From: Lineus longissimus
Taxonomy: Eukaryota; Nemertea; Pilidiophora; Heteronemertea; Lineidae
DNA length: 64,000 bases
Direction of reading: 5' to 3'
NCBI RefSeq assembly: GCF_910592395.1
Contig: NC_088312.1
Location: forward strand, 17,677,292-17,741,291
In this document: in pieces, positions 19,964 to 31,970 of the stretch
Layout: each line of letters begins with the position of its first letter
How positions within the stretch are numbered: the stretch's first letter is position 1
Made by a program: the position numbers and the translations under genes
Notes under the pieces: generated by a model
Told to the model about the DNA's origin: nothing
Databases searched by the model: none
The model's input: only the letters and a program-made list of their open reading frames with translations

Positions 19964-20909
19964 ACAGATCTGCATTTCAGGATGGAAAAAGTTGCCAAAT
20001 GCACAGAAATGACTTTATCAATATGCATAATCTGAGTCTAATTTCGAGTTGTATTGTGTGGATCATAAGAAAAGGCCACAATTTAGCATTCAGACCTGAT
20101 ATATACATGAAGGAGAAATTGAGCACAATTACTATGCTCAGCATCTATGTAAACAGAACGACAATCTATAAAACAGACAACTTCAGTATACACCTTGTAA
20201 TTGAACCACAGCATTGTGCAAGAACTTTGAAAATGTCACATTCTGCCTTCTCTTCTCCTAATAATTCATTCCTACATATTGCAGTCAAGATGCACACCTT
20301 GAGCCAGGAAAGAATCATGAAGAATTGTTAACAAATGTCAAGAATTTCTGCATAATCCCAAATTTTTTTCATCACTGCTGTAAACATCATTTGATTATAC
20401 TGTGATTTATCAATCATTCATTGTCACTGCACCTCTATTTTCAAATCACTTGCTGGTCAAGACCTAATAAATCAAAATCATCACTTTTGCAAATATGACT
20501 TGTTCATCCATTCTCACCAAATCATTTACCTTGACAACCAACCTACTGGCGGGGATTGCCCATCAGTATCCAATGCAATGAAGACAACAATTTTTGGCTA
20601 CATACTGTAGCACTTTCTGTAACTGTCTACTAAAAATACTTACGGTGAGCACAATGGCCCCTGGCCGTTTCATTTTGTACATCTAATAAGGGACTGTTTA
20701 TTTAGAAGATATGCATTGAAGAGAAATGGAGAACATGACAGTTCTATTCAATTGTAAGGTGTTTGCATCTTAATAATCCATGTGATAGCTCTTATATACA
20801 ACATATTTCTTTTCCAGTGATTTCAAGAAAACCATAGTTTCCTGAATATATCAGAATTGCATGTACATGTAATAAGTTTCGAATGTCAGTGTACCTTTCT
20901 AAATTTCAG
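19964..20909. other. Downstream or intronic sequence, nothing coding recognised
   Basis: This stretch separates the OB-fold stop codon from the first HACE1-like exon. It contains a fragment like a dispersed-repeat end (ggtgagcacaatgg near 20644). A possible poly(A) signal aataaa lies near 20466. The short frame at 19999-20331 has no family features. Confidence 0.45.
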
Positions 20910-21549
20910 TTCTCGTGTACCACATGGTGGATTCTCTGTCTTGAGTGGTGGTGGAGGTCCCCAGAAGTTCACCATCTCCCATGTAGCCTACTCACCCCAG
21001 CTCCTGCCTACAGCTAGTACATGGTTAGTAATAGGACATGTCTAGACTTTAAAATTGCCTTGTTGCTGCCACAAGAAGCAAGAATCTTGCAGGCAATGCC
21101 TCTATTTACTTGCCTTTTCATTTTGTAATGATGAGTCACACATATGTAAAGATGCATTGAACACTTTTACCTTGACTAGTTTTTAGTATCAACATTTCTC
21201 CATTTTGAAGTCGAATTGGTCTCGATTAGGTTAAGGACATACGTAGAATTGCATCCCTGTCAGAGGAGATGTAAACTTTGATGAGGTCAGCAAGGAGCAG
21301 TTAAAGAGTTACTGGAACTGATACCCACTCACTGTTGGTGGTACTCATATGCTCATGTCACCATTAAAACCATAGTCTCAGCAACTCGTCTTCCTTCTGT
21401 CTCAGTGTGTAGATCTTCCATTCATCCACAGACTCTTTTATTGCAGCATCAATCTGTTGAAGTTACCAGAGTACCAATCAGAAGCTGAGCTCGGGGACAG
21501 AATGCTCATTGCCATTCAGTGTGGAAGTGTTGGCTATGGAATGGCTTAG
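20910..21549 (+). CDS. HACE1: Last two exons of a HACE1-like HECT E3 ubiquitin ligase
   Basis: The exons are 20910-21023 (acceptor tttcag, donor gttagt) and 21447-21549 (acceptor attgcag, stop TAG). The residues follow the C-lobe end of HACE1: [28 protein letters not shown], then a terminal [11 protein letters not shown] like the GSYGYTMA end of vertebrate HACE1. The catalytic cysteine that accepts ubiquitin is in STC; its codon TGC is split TG|C across the intron. HACE1 is known as an ankyrin-HECT ligase acting on Rac1. The rest of the HECT domain and the ankyrin repeats were not found in the 6.8 kb upstream, where the OB-fold gene lies on the same strand. Either that gene sits in a long HACE1 intron or this is a detached duplicate. 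The intact phase and stop favour a working gene end. Confidence 0.8.
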
Positions 21550-22014
21550 TCGAGATGTCTTCAAAAAGTGTGCAAGCTTATAGACACTTTACCATGCAAC
21601 AATAAATTACACTTGAAAGGGGATATCTGGACTTGGTATTTTCCTAGATTATTCGGTGGAGGCCTATGATGAAAAACACTATTGAAAAATTAAAGAATTA
21701 CGTTTTTGTATGTGTTCCAAGGACAAAAACTTTCCACGAAAGCTTTTTCCCTGATAACAACATTGACGCTGTGCATGTGTGGCACAGAGTTCAAAACGGA
21801 GCAATTTATGCATCTCGACTGAGGCTGGCATAATTCACATCCCTCAGCTGTTCCTCACACTGCCAAACATCGTCTGCTACGGTTTAAGGAGTTTTGGTAG
21901 CAGCCTGCCTTTTGAAGTGAAATCTGGGAATATGAGGGACAATATCCCAATAACAATAATTTATTTTTTGATAAAAGGGTGTTAAATTGTTGATTAATCT
22001 TGTTTTTTAGCTCA
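21550..22014. other. HACE1-like 3' flank
   Basis: A candidate polyadenylation signal (aataaa at 21600-21605) lies about 50 bp after the stop codon, consistent with the 3' UTR ending here. Nothing else was recognised. Confidence 0.5.
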
Positions 22015-22562
22015 CCTGGGTGAGCTTATGTCGTCCGTTGTCCGACCGTCGTCCGTCAACAATGGTGGCACGCTTGCTTGCTGTTAAGTGTAGAAAGTTG
22101 AAACTTTGTGTGAGGAAGTCTTTTGACAACTTGATGTGATACACACAAAAAATCATTGCCATTTGACCTACTTTCTGGGCTTCAGGTGGCCATCTTTGAA
22201 AACCTTATTTTGACAATATCTCAAGGCTGATAGCTAGAACCATAAAATTGTTACTGTGAATATTTCTGAGGAGACTACATGACAAAACATACATGTTTTT
22301 GATTTGACCTACTTTTGAAGGTCACAGGGGTCAAACTTTAAAATTTCAGCAAAGGTGGTACGTTTCGTCATTACTTGTCCTACACTCTTCAAATTTGATA
22401 TCTAGACATCTATTGGGCATTTGTAAATATTAAGAAAAACTCAGGTCAATGTAAGTAGGTCAGGTCGTAAAAAACTCAATTTTCGTCATATATCAATCCT
22501 CAAATGTGCATCATGGATTGATATGATCAAATTTAACATAGTGCTTCAATAGAATTTTGACC

Positions 22563-22897
22563 TTAAAGGGTAACTCGTGTCAAATTTCACCATATAATGT
22601 TTTAGCTGTTTTTGACAAATGACTACGTCACTTTCTCATAAATCGGTAAGGTTTTCAAATCGAAATGCACATTTTCTAGAATTTGATGGTTTAATCCCGC
22701 CCGGACGGCTCGCTTCGATGCCGTTTTCGTTGATGACGTCACAACATGAACATTTTCACGGTCGCGGTGGTTTACATTCAGCGATTTTATAATAAATCTA
22801 ATCAAAAATGGAAAATTTGAGCTTTACATTTGTGATCAACAATTAAAAACGGACGTATTACCGCAAAGTTGTAAATCACATCATAGTATCACTTTAA
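22563..22897. mobile_element. MITE-like insertion in dispersed repeat copy C
   Basis: This segment begins ttaaagggtaactc and ends with the imperfect inverse (gtatcactttaa). It has no similarity to the surrounding repeat. Its flanks, ttttgacc and tagtttccaaggtcac, join to give the usual repeat sequence when it is removed. About 335 bp, no coding frame. The TTAA-like ends suggest a TTAA-targeting family, but this is uncertain. Confidence 0.5.
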
Positions 22898-23061
22898 TCT
22901 AGTTTCCAAGGTCACAAAGGTCAAACTCCAAAATATCACTGAAGGTGGTACGTTTCACTACTATTTGTCACAGATTCTTAAAATTTTATACGTAGACACA
23001 TATTGGGCATCTGTACAAGTTGACCCAATTTTGGTCAATTGTGACCTAATTTTGACCTAGT

Positions 23062-23281
23062 TGTCACGTCCTTCGAGACACTTCTATGGTCTATCTTCCT
23101 TCTAAGGATCTAACCTCCTCTGCCTTGTAAAATGAGTCGAAAAGAGTAATTACTGACGATTGCAAATTTTATTCTTCTTGTCATCGTAAAACGGGCTAAT
23201 CGACTGACACGTTATTTTACAGCCGATGTAACGCTCTTACAAAACTAACAATGTAACCAGATGTAACAATTGGCACGCACA
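23062..23281 (-). repeat. BEL/Pao-1 3' LTR
   Basis: 220 bp; on the element strand it starts TGTGCGTGCC and ends GGACGTGACA. It differs from the 5' LTR at about nine positions (around 4 %), which argues for an old but not ancient insertion. Confidence 0.93.
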
Positions 23282-23841
23282 TACTCCCCCCTTGGAGAGT
23301 CCAGACTAAAGACGAGTCCAAAATCAAATTTAAAGCGCCACTTGAGAATCCCTAGGTAAATCTAAATACCGTAAAAGTCCAACGTACTTCTCACTCAGAG
23401 AAACCACTGTCACTAAACCATGCGGATTGGCTTGACAATCGCAATGTCCAAAAAACAAATTCTTCTGATCAAAGATACGGTAACACACGGAGTCCCACGC
23501 GTAAACATAACAAATCACGATGCGAATCAGGGTATGAATCAAACTTATGAACTGCTAGCAGTAACTAGAACGCGGAACTAACACGTAACACCGAACTTCA
23601 ATCAAAGGGTGAGGGCCTGGGTAGACAACCAGAACACCTCAAGGAGTGCTGGGATTATTCTGCCCGCGGTGCAACTCCTTCGCGAATGCCACGGATATTT
23701 CACAGCACGGCGCAATTATTAAGAACAGTCCACACGACGCGCGATGCGGAATTACTTAAAGTGCAATACAACGCATTACTAATATAATCGTAACGTGCCT
23801 ATCCAAATACGAGTCTAACTGCCTAATCCTCGGTGGCTGCC

Positions 23842-25242
23842 TCAAAGTTTGCTGATTGGTCGAACGTACAGGTTCCCATTCTTCGCCTTCACCTCCACCA
23901 CTCGAACACAGCCATCATCGCCGGGGAAGGTCCTCACAACTCGAGCCATCGGCCATTCTCCCTTCGGCAAGTTGTCCTCAGCCATCATGACGAGATCGCC
24001 GAAACAAACGTTTTGAACCTTCTCCCGCCACTTTCTCCGTTCCATGAGCATCGGCAGATATTCTCGAAGCCACCGATCCCAGAAATGACCTGCTAGGATC
24101 TGGGCGTGCTTCCACTTGCTGCGATACTTCTCCCTCTCGTCGAAGTCGCCAGGAGGGACTGACAAGATCCCCCTGGGACACAGGAAATGACTGGGTGACA
24201 GGGCTTGATCATCTTGTGGGTCATCACTGACTTTGCACAGTGGTCGGCTGTTGACAATTCTCTCGGCCTCAATCATCGCATTAAACAAAACCTCCTCCGT
24301 CACAAGGGCCTCACCAAGTATCGCTTTCAGAGTCCCTTTCACTGACTTAACCAACCTCTCCCATACCCTGGACATATGTGCCGCAGTCGGGGGTTGGAAG
24401 TGCCACCTTATTCCTTCTTGGCTAAGTTCATCTTCAATCTGCTTCTGATTCAAATCAGCTCGGGCCTGCCTAAGTTCACGCTCGCCTCCCTTGAAGTTAC
24501 TTCCATTGTCCGACCAAATGTCCTTCGGATCTCCTCTTCTCCCCGTGAAACATCTGAGGCCATTTATGAAGGAACTGGTATCCATCGACTCCAGGACTTC
24601 CAGATGAACGGCCCGAACATTCAGACATATAAATATCAGGCCCCATCTCTTGAGAGTACTGCGATTCTTACGGACAAGTAGCGGACCAAAACAATCAAGG
24701 CCCGTCCTAGTGAAGGGTGGTTCAAATGCCTGAAGTCTCATTCGAGGTAGGTCTGCCATCAACTGGTGCATCCTCTTTGCTTGACGCCTCCGACATCCAA
24801 TGCACGAGCGGATGATCTTACGAACCGCAATCCGACCCTTTTGGATCCAGAACGTCTCCCTTAAAGCAGCCAAGACTTGCTCCTGGCCTGCATGCGCAAC
24901 CTTGGCATGAAAATGGTAGATCAGTATAGAGGCTAGATGGCTACCTCTTGGGACTATCATTGGGAACTTTGCGTCATGAGAGAGTGGCGCTCGTGACAGT
25001 CTCCCGCCCACTCTCAACACACCATCAATGATGACCGGATTCAGACTCTTGAGCTGACTCGAAGCCTTGACTCTTCCCGTTTTCTGCAGGGCGGCAATTT
25101 CTTGGCCATAGGCCTCCTTCTGGACATACTTCACGACCGCTAGCCTAGCTTTCTCCAAATCATTCACTGTGATCTTCCGAAATTGCTCCCCCACCAGGGT
25201 TTTGCTGCTGCTCTTCGCTCGGATGTAGTCGCAAAACTTCAT
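23842..25242 (-). pseudogene. BEL/Pao-1 integrase and C-terminal pol region
   Basis: The 466-residue open segment has the zinc-binding HHCC domain (HFHAKVAHAG then CIGCRRRQ), a catalytic core with Asp in GLDCFGP, Asp in WSDNGSNF and Glu in VWERLVKS, and the Pao-type C-terminal region (WPMARVVRTFPGDDG). It would insert the cDNA into host DNA. The upstream RNase H part is in another frame. One in-frame TAG lies just before the Met at 25242 (near 25258), and the frame continues beyond it to the edge of the nested DNA transposon at 25358. The segment is therefore part of a once continuous pol and not an independent gene. Confidence 0.9.
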
Positions 25243-25358
25243 TAGTATCGCTACTCGACGCTAAAGGATCACCCAAGACGAACACCTTTTTAGCATCTGG
25301 TCCAGATTAGAGCAGGCAGGAGGCGCTAGTATCAATCCAACGACCTTCTCTTGCTTTA

Positions 25359-26395
25359 TGCAGCGGTCAATTCTAACTCTGACCCCCCCCCACCTCAGGG
25401 GTCGACGCTAATGCGACGCCGGATTAGTGTCGCTTCCTGAGGGTTAAGAAAAAATCAGACAGTCGAACCTCTGGCGTATTGGGAAAAGAGTAGCATCGAA
25501 TTTCCGTCGTAGGTCTGATATTAAAAGCAATTGTCTTTGGTGAATTCCTGTCGACAAAGTTGCGACAGGCATGTCGAACAAGCGTCGCATTCCTGTCGAA
25601 CTGCCACGGCCCATCCCAGACATGCCCAGACACGTTTTTGGAGCTGGGCAGCATCATGGACAGCAGGTGAGTGGAGTGCTTAGAATGTTTTCTAGTATAT
25701 CCAGCTGTAGTGAAAAGATTGATTGATCTCTCCAGCAGTGTCATGCGTCGGGATATCTGTAGATTGTTATGGTTCCTTTTTTTGGCGAAGACATTGGTGA
25801 TTCACGGAGTTCGGAGGTGGTTTTTGTGTGAAATTGAGCCGTCAAAATTGACAATATTCCAAGATGGCGGCCTCCATGTCTCCGACCGGAAGCAGTTGAG
25901 AGATCGTCAATTTGGCCGATTAATGCCATTTCAGAGGTGGTTACTGAACTATAGATAGCTTCATCACATTGTTGAATAACTGCTGAAAGTTTAATTTATG
26001 CATATGCATGCTCGAAAGCGATTGCAAGTGGACAACATTTGCACTGCACTGTTGGTGTACACAATAATGTACACATTCGATTGTCGGATGACCAACTTCC
26101 ATTGAACCATAAAAACAACGAATACCATTATACCTTGAGTTGGTGTTGAATTCCTGGCATTCAGGATTCTGTCAGGTGAAAAAAAGGTGACGTTCTGAAC
26201 TTCAGGATTCTGTCAGGTGGAAAAAAGGTGACGTTCTGAACTTGACCACAGGAAGAAAGAGTGAAATCCTGGAGTAGAAGTTAAAAGTTCTGGGTGAACA
26301 AGTGTCAATTCCTGGACGTCCTTATATCTTCCAGGTGTCGCATAAGTGTCGAATGTCTGAAGGGGGGGGGGTCAGAGTTACAATTGACCGCTGCA
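25359..26395. mobile_element. Non-autonomous PIF/Harbinger-like DNA transposon nested in BEL/Pao-1 pol
   Basis: The left end tgcagcggtcaatt followed by a C9 tract and the right end in inverted orientation (G9-10 tract, then caattgaccgctgca) form terminal inverted repeats of about 38 bp. The insertion is flanked by TTA on both sides (25356-25358 and 26396-26398), the target duplication typical of PIF/Harbinger. It interrupts pol between RNase H and integrase; both flanks keep recognisable pol sequence. Inside, a unit of about 50 bp (aggattctgtcaggtg... cgttctgaactt) is duplicated at 26162-26245. There is no transposase frame. Confidence 0.8.
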
Positions 26396-26398
26396 TTA

Positions 26399-27943
26399 TC
26401 TCTGGATCTGCATCTAGTGGCGGGCCAACGTCTGTTACTGGCCAATTCTCTTCTCGCTCTTGTAGAAAATCCGGTCCTTTAAACCAACGCTTGTTCTTCA
26501 TGAACACTTCATGAAAACTGACTGACCTCTTGAGATATCGTCAGCGGGATTATCCTTCCCCGGGACGTGCCTCCACTGATCCGGCCTGCTAGAATCCCTA
26601 ATCTCTGTTACCCTGTTGGCAACGTAGGTTTTGAACCTCATGGATTCATTCCTTATGTATTGTAGTGTTATTCTGGAGTCTGTCCAAAATACGACTCTGT
26701 CCACTTCTACATCCAGCTCCCTCCGGATAAGTCTATCCACCCTTGACGCAACTACGGCAGCTTGAAGTTCCAGTCTCGGAACTGACACAAAGACTGATGG
26801 CGCTGTCCTTCCTTTAGCCATAACGAACGAGCAGTGGGCTGTTCCATCATCCTTCACCTTGCGAAGATAACTGACTGTTCCATATCCTACTTCAGACGCG
26901 TCTCCAAAGTGGTGTAGCTCTATGCTAACTGGAGTCTCTTCTGGAAAGTAGCATCTCGGGATGCGAAGTTCTCCTAGCCCCCTTAGACTGACTTTCCACT
27001 TCAGCCATGAACTTAGCAACACGTCCGGCAGCTGCTCATCCCATCCAACGTTAAGTTTGCTTGTCATCTTAAGAATTCGCTTGGCAGGTAGTGTGACCGG
27101 TCCAACCATTTTCAGAGGGTCATACAAGGAACTCACGTCACTGAGACATCCTCGCCTTGTGTTCGGTTGATTCATCTCCGCTACCTTAACACTTAAGGTG
27201 TCTGATGCTACATCCCAGGTTATACCTAAGGCTCGCTCTGTAGGAAGGTCACATCCAATCATAAGATCCTTGCACCCTGTTGCTCTTCTCGATTCAGGTA
27301 TCGCCTTCAAAACTTCCAACGAGTTTGAAACAAACTTTGTCAATGTCAGATGAGCCTTATCTAACATTTCGATTAGCTGGAGTGCTAGCCTTATTGCTAT
27401 TGACGCTGCTGTAGACTTATACAAGTCATCCATGTAGAAACTACGGAGCACTGTGGCTGCAACCATTGGATCGAAATCAGCTTCATTATCCAATGCACAT
27501 CTTTTTAGTCCATACGTACATATGCTGGGGCTATCCGTTGCCCCAAAGATATGGCGTGTCATGCGATATGTCTTTGGTTCAGCTTCCGAATCTTGTGACC
27601 ACAGGAATCGTAAGGCATCAGCGTCGTCTGCAGGCACCTTGAATTGCATAAACATCGCCTCGATGTCTGCGACTATGGCAATGGGGTTCTCCCGGAATCT
27701 AGCCAAGACACCAACAAGACTATTATTAATGTCTGGCCCTTGCAGTAATTCCTGGTTCAACAAAGTCCCTCCAAACGACGACGCCGCGTCAAACACCACC
27801 CTGATTCTACCAGGTTTATTTGGGCTTTCCACACCATGGTGTAGCAAATACCATGTCTTCTGGTTACTGGTGGCAGCTTCTTCTTCTGTCAGCATGACTG
27901 CATACCCTTTGCTGATATTGTCCTCCATGGCTCGGCGATACAT
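26399..27943 (-). pseudogene. BEL/Pao-1 reverse transcriptase and RNase H
   Basis: The main frame (26498-27943, 481 codons) carries reverse transcriptase motifs: RVVFDAAS, LLQGPDI, IVADIEAMF with a catalytic Asp, and FYMDDLYKS with the catalytic YMDD. RNase H follows with HFGDAS, PRLELQA, FWTDSR and the typical Pao segment ANRVTEIRD...DNPADDISRG. At about 26500 the reading shifts by a frame and the next pol residues (KNKRWFKGPDFL) are read in the other frame until the nested transposon at 26398. Upstream an in-frame TAA at 27983 separates it from the gag-protease segment in the same frame. It would copy the element RNA into DNA. Confidence 0.9.
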
Positions 27944-27982
27944 GTCAGCAAACTCTGGCTTCTGTCTAAACTTTCTATGCAG

Positions 27983-29770
27983 TTACTTCAGCCTTTTCTC
28001 GGCAGCAGCTCTGTTGTTCGGCAATACAGGATCCTCCTTACACCATAACAATCCTGTCTGGTATTGCCCATCAACTATCTTAGTTGTGTCTTCTGATATC
28101 TTGAGCCCCCTTTTGTCCTCCACCGATATTGCTTTCTCACCATTGCAGGTGAAACCATACTTCTCTTCCTCCCAAAGACGTTTAACTGCATTCTCCAAAG
28201 ACTGATACTTCTCATCAGTCAAAGTATTGTCCCCGCTGGTAGACTCTTCTTGAATGAAGTTCACGCTGATTTGAGATAAACTAGTATTCAGACTCTGCGC
28301 TGGCCCTGCCATGCACCAGGCAAGAGGGGTCTTTACTGCATACGGCTGACTGTTCAGCTGGTCTCCGTAGCTACTCTCAAGAACAGCGTGTGCCCAAGGA
28401 ACCTCCTCACCGATCAATACTGACACCGATCGTTCCTCAACTTCAGCTGCTAAATCTAAGTCCCGTAGATGATCCCAGTCAGACAGGTTGAGTGAGTCAG
28501 GCCTATAACGTTGACTGATATTAAGACTCTCCACAAAGTGTGCCCTTTCCACCGGTATCTGAGGCTCCGCCCTTCCAACTGGAGTCAGCAAGCATCGAGA
28601 GATGACAACATCCTGGTTCATGCCTTCAACGATAACTGTATTCACAGATATGGTTTCAGGTGTTCCTCTAATTCCAAGTAGATTTCCAACTGCCTTGGTA
28701 ACCATAGTTGCCGTTGAGCCCGAATCTAGGATCGCAAAGGTGGTAATGCTCTTTCCATTCTCTGCTTGCACTGTTACAGGGATAACCTTCAGCAACACCA
28801 TCCTAGGCTTAAAAGGCACTTCTGAGCCCAGTGCACCACAAGTCACAGTTTGCTTCTTGGCCTCGGTCGTCTGAGTCTGGGCTGGCTTATCTTGATGCAA
28901 CAAAGGGTGATGATTGTTGTCACATCCCTTCACCGTACAGGTTTTCTGCGACTTACAGTTCTTGGCATAATGTCTTCCCAAGCAACAGAAACAATATCCA
29001 CCATTCCGCACAAATTTTCTCCTGAAGTCGACTTGTTTCACCTTAAATGTGTCACACTCCCATAGGCTATGTTTACCATCACAGTAGCCACATCTCTTCA
29101 GATTGGTTGCATTATTGGACTGGCCTATCACTTGGCTGGAGCTCTCAACTCGAGGTTTTGACTCCCTCCAAGCTTTGTTTGACTTCTGTTGTCCTTGCGT
29201 ATCTGACTTCTGCTGCACTTGCGTAGACATGGTTGATAAAGCCACCGTTGCCTTCTTATCTGTAGCTTGATTAGTACTACCAAATCTTCCCTTACCTTGA
29301 TCCTTCTTTCGCGATGACTTCGCAAAGTCACTCCCCCCAGTGGAAGTAACAGTGAAAACAGCATGGTTGGCAGCCTTAGCAAGATCGTGCACAAACCCAA
29401 CCAAGTCACATAACTTAGGCGACTGTCCCTTTGCTTCAAAGTCTATGACCCTTTTTACCCACTTTGCCTGCCACTGAGTAGGAAGGCGATCAAATATTGC
29501 TTTGAGGGTCGACTGAGTGTTCGCCTTGGCTAACTGATCCTGATCCTGTAATGTGCGGTGTGTTGAAACTAACAGGTCTGCAAACTCCAAGAGAGCACCA
29601 CGATTTTGGACTGTGATCCTAGCTCCCTTTGTGAGTTTATCCAGGCATGATCTGACTATCTGGTACGGCTGACCAAACCTCTCCTTGAGAATCTCTAAAG
29701 CCAACGTGTAACCATTACTAGTCCCTTCGTATCTTTTAATCGCCTTCTTTGCTTCTCCACTAGTACACAT
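27983..29770 (-). pseudogene. BEL/Pao-1 gag C-terminus, zinc knuckles and protease
   Basis: The 595-codon segment starts with a capsid-like region (GEAKKAIKRYEGT, LKERFGQPYQIV). Two CCHC-like zinc knuckles follow (CGYCDGKHSLWEC; CFCCLGRHYAKNC), then a retroviral-type aspartic protease with AILDSGST. The C-terminal part leads toward reverse transcriptase. It ends in an in-frame TAA at 27983, beyond which pol continues in the same frame, so this is most simply a nonsense mutation. The zinc knuckles would bind element RNA and the protease would cut the polyprotein. Confidence 0.85.
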
Positions 29771-29806
29771 AACCAGCTGTGATAACTTATAGTTATCAGA
29801 GAAGGG

Positions 29807-31500
29807 TTAACTTGCGACTCTGTCCTTGAAAGCTTTCATGAATTTAGGAAAGTCTGCTGAGGTTCCATCAAACGTCATTGTAGGGGGCGCTGGCAGCTCG
29901 GCTTGCGAGGTAATCTTCTCCAACATTTGGACAACTGCAAGCCCTGGGTCGACACCTGTCATGCATGATCTTGGTTCATTGCTGTAATGCTCCCTACTAA
30001 CATCACTCGTATCTACAGTGTTCCTATTAACACCAGTCCCTGGGCAATGTGCACACATCTGCGGCCTACCCTCCATATAGCTCCTAACACCAGACTCAGT
30101 GTTTCCTGCATACAATTGAGGTCTGCCCTCTGTATAGCTCCTAACACCAATCCCTGGGCTCTCTGCATACGCCTGTGGCCTGCTCTTCGTATAACTCCTA
30201 ACACCAGACTCAGTGTTGTTTTCTGCATCTGACCTTGGCCTTGACGTCATGTTCCTACTGACCAAGTGTACTGTATCCCTTGTTTCCAGGAACATTCTAT
30301 TACTACTTCGCTGGTGGCCAGCAATCGATCTCTGGGTAGGCTGACCAAAATTCCCTACTCGGATTGGTTGTCACTGACACCCGAGATGTTACTTGCTAGA
30401 TCTCATCTAATGTTACGCACGGTACTACCAGAACAGTCTCTTGCCGTAGTTTCTTCCCATAGCTTAGCTGACAGCTCTTTAAGTAGCAAATCCTCTTTAA
30501 TTCTAGCGAGACTTTCAGCTGCCACTAACTCAGCTTGCCTTTGCTTCATTTGAATATCCCTCCTTATTCTGATTTCTGCTAATTCGAACTTGCGTCTGGC
30601 AATCTCAGCATTGACTAAAGCTTCCTTAGCTTTAAGTGAAGCTGACGATCTCTTGGACCCCTGGGACCTATCTGATGTTTGACTGACGCTAGCTATCTTC
30701 TCCAGCTCATCATACTCTGACTGTTGCTGCTCCTGGTCCTCCCTAAGCCTTTCACCTGTTAGGCATGAGACATCCATGCCTGTCCTTGACCGTTCAGCCG
30801 GTTCATCCCCTATTGCTGTATATACTCTATTAACACCAACAGATTTCTGACTTTCAGTTTCACCAAGCCTGTCCCTGAGCAATGGGTATTGTTTGAGAGT
30901 GACTGGTGATTGTCTTTGCTCCGGAGCTCTATCACCGCCTGCTGGCGCCCTCTCAACCGCAGATTCGCCCCACATTGCTCTGAACTGCTCATGCTGATCG
31001 GCATCGTCCAGTGGCGCCATCTGTGTTGCTGGATAGTTACATGCACCTCCTACTGGCCCAAACATACCAAAATGTTGACCCCATATGCTAGGTTGCAATG
31101 TTTCTGACCGTTCAGCTCTCCCACTCCCAGGTCCCCTGCCTTGGCGTTGCCCAATAATACTATCTGTATTATGCGGTGGGGCCCTCTTTCTGGAGGAATG
31201 TTCGACAGACCTATCTACACTATGTTGTCCGAGCTCTTACCATGAATTCAGTCCTGGCCCCCCAGTATCAAGCACTGGCTTGGTTTCAGCATCACCATGC
31301 AGTGGTGCCATCTGTTCATCAACAGACATACTACACAGCCTGTTATAACGATCTTGCAACGCATTCAGTTCGTCCCTGTAACAATCTTCCAATGCATATA
31401 CATCCCTATAATGTTGCCTCGTCCCTGACGACCTAACTCCTGATCCTATAGACCCCGATGCTATACTTGATGCGTGCGTCCTCATATCAGTAAACGACAT
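29807..31500 (-). pseudogene. BEL/Pao-1 gag N-terminal region, broken
   Basis: Three open pieces (31237-31500, 30403-31098 and 29807-30295) lie between the 5' LTR and the capsid segment. The first two share a frame and are separated by stops. The third is in the frame of the downstream gag segment and is divided from it by a single TAA (29807-29809) within DRVAS...SDNYKLSQL, a region normally continuous in Pao gag. The third piece contains three imperfect repeats of a G-V-RSYxxGRPQ motif. The middle piece has a long charged, probably coiled-coil stretch (ARRKFELAEIRIRRDIQMK). The likely start is MSFTDMRTH at 31500. Confidence 0.75.
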
Positions 31501-31637
31501 CTTCTCCGCTAAGCCGCTACACAGTCAATTGACGTAGCCCTCACTACACAACAATGCATGCATGCGATACAGCGGCAGATTCTGATTTCATTTGCACCAT
31601 CAAACTAACAGTATCGAGCCCGTTTTACCGAATTAAA

Positions 31638-31857
31638 TGTCACGTCCTTCGAGACACTTCTATGGTCTATCTTCCTTCTAAGGATCTAACCTCCTCTGCC
31701 TTATGGAATGAGTCGAAAAGAGTAATTACTGACGATTGTAAATTTTATTCTTCTTGTCATCGTAAAACGGGCCAATCGACTGACACGTTATTTTACAGCC
31801 GATGTAACGCTCTTACAAAACTAACAAGGTAACCAGATGTAACAATTGGCGTACACA
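31638..31857 (-). repeat. BEL/Pao-1 5' LTR
   Basis: 220 bp, same ends as the 3' LTR; followed on the plus strand by the CTAGT target duplication at 31858-31862. It should contain the promoter and polyadenylation site of the element on the minus strand. Confidence 0.93.
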
Positions 31858-31970
31858 CTAGTTATGAAGTTCACAGAGGTCAAAATCTAAAAGTGTCATT
31901 GATAGGCTAGTGTCACATTTTGTCTAAGCAAAAAGTCAATTTAACCTCCATTCCCAGGTGAGCACAATGT

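Larger units (their letters stand above)
23062..31857 (-). mobile_element. BEL/Pao-1, complete LTR retrotransposon (8,796 bp), inactive
   Basis: Two 220-bp direct repeats bound the element and it is flanked on both sides by CTAGT (23057-23061 and 31858-31862). Gene order gag, protease, reverse transcriptase, RNase H, integrase on the minus strand and the RNase H/integrase signatures place it in BEL/Pao. A purine tract lies just before the 3' LTR (complement of tactccccccttggagag at 23282). In-frame stops at about 29807, 27983 and 25258, frameshifts, and a nested DNA transposon prevent expression of one polyprotein. Confidence 0.93.
22015..31970 (+). repeat. Dispersed repeat, copy C, interrupted by BEL/Pao-1
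   Basis: The repeat starts with the inverted motif agctcacctgggtgagct (22018), followed by tcgtccgt units and then gacctactt / aaggtcacagaggtcaaa segments like copies A and B. It runs to 23061, is broken by the retrotransposon, and resumes at 31858 (ctagttatgaagttcacag) until about 31970, where it ends in ggtgagcacaatgtcc. Removing the retrotransposon and one CTAGT restores gacctagttatgaagttcac, an expected repeat sequence. Confidence 0.75.

Noticed and set aside
27453-28205. 250-codon plus-strand frame
   Set aside because: Antisense to the BEL/Pao-1 reverse transcriptase and gag region; no independent features.
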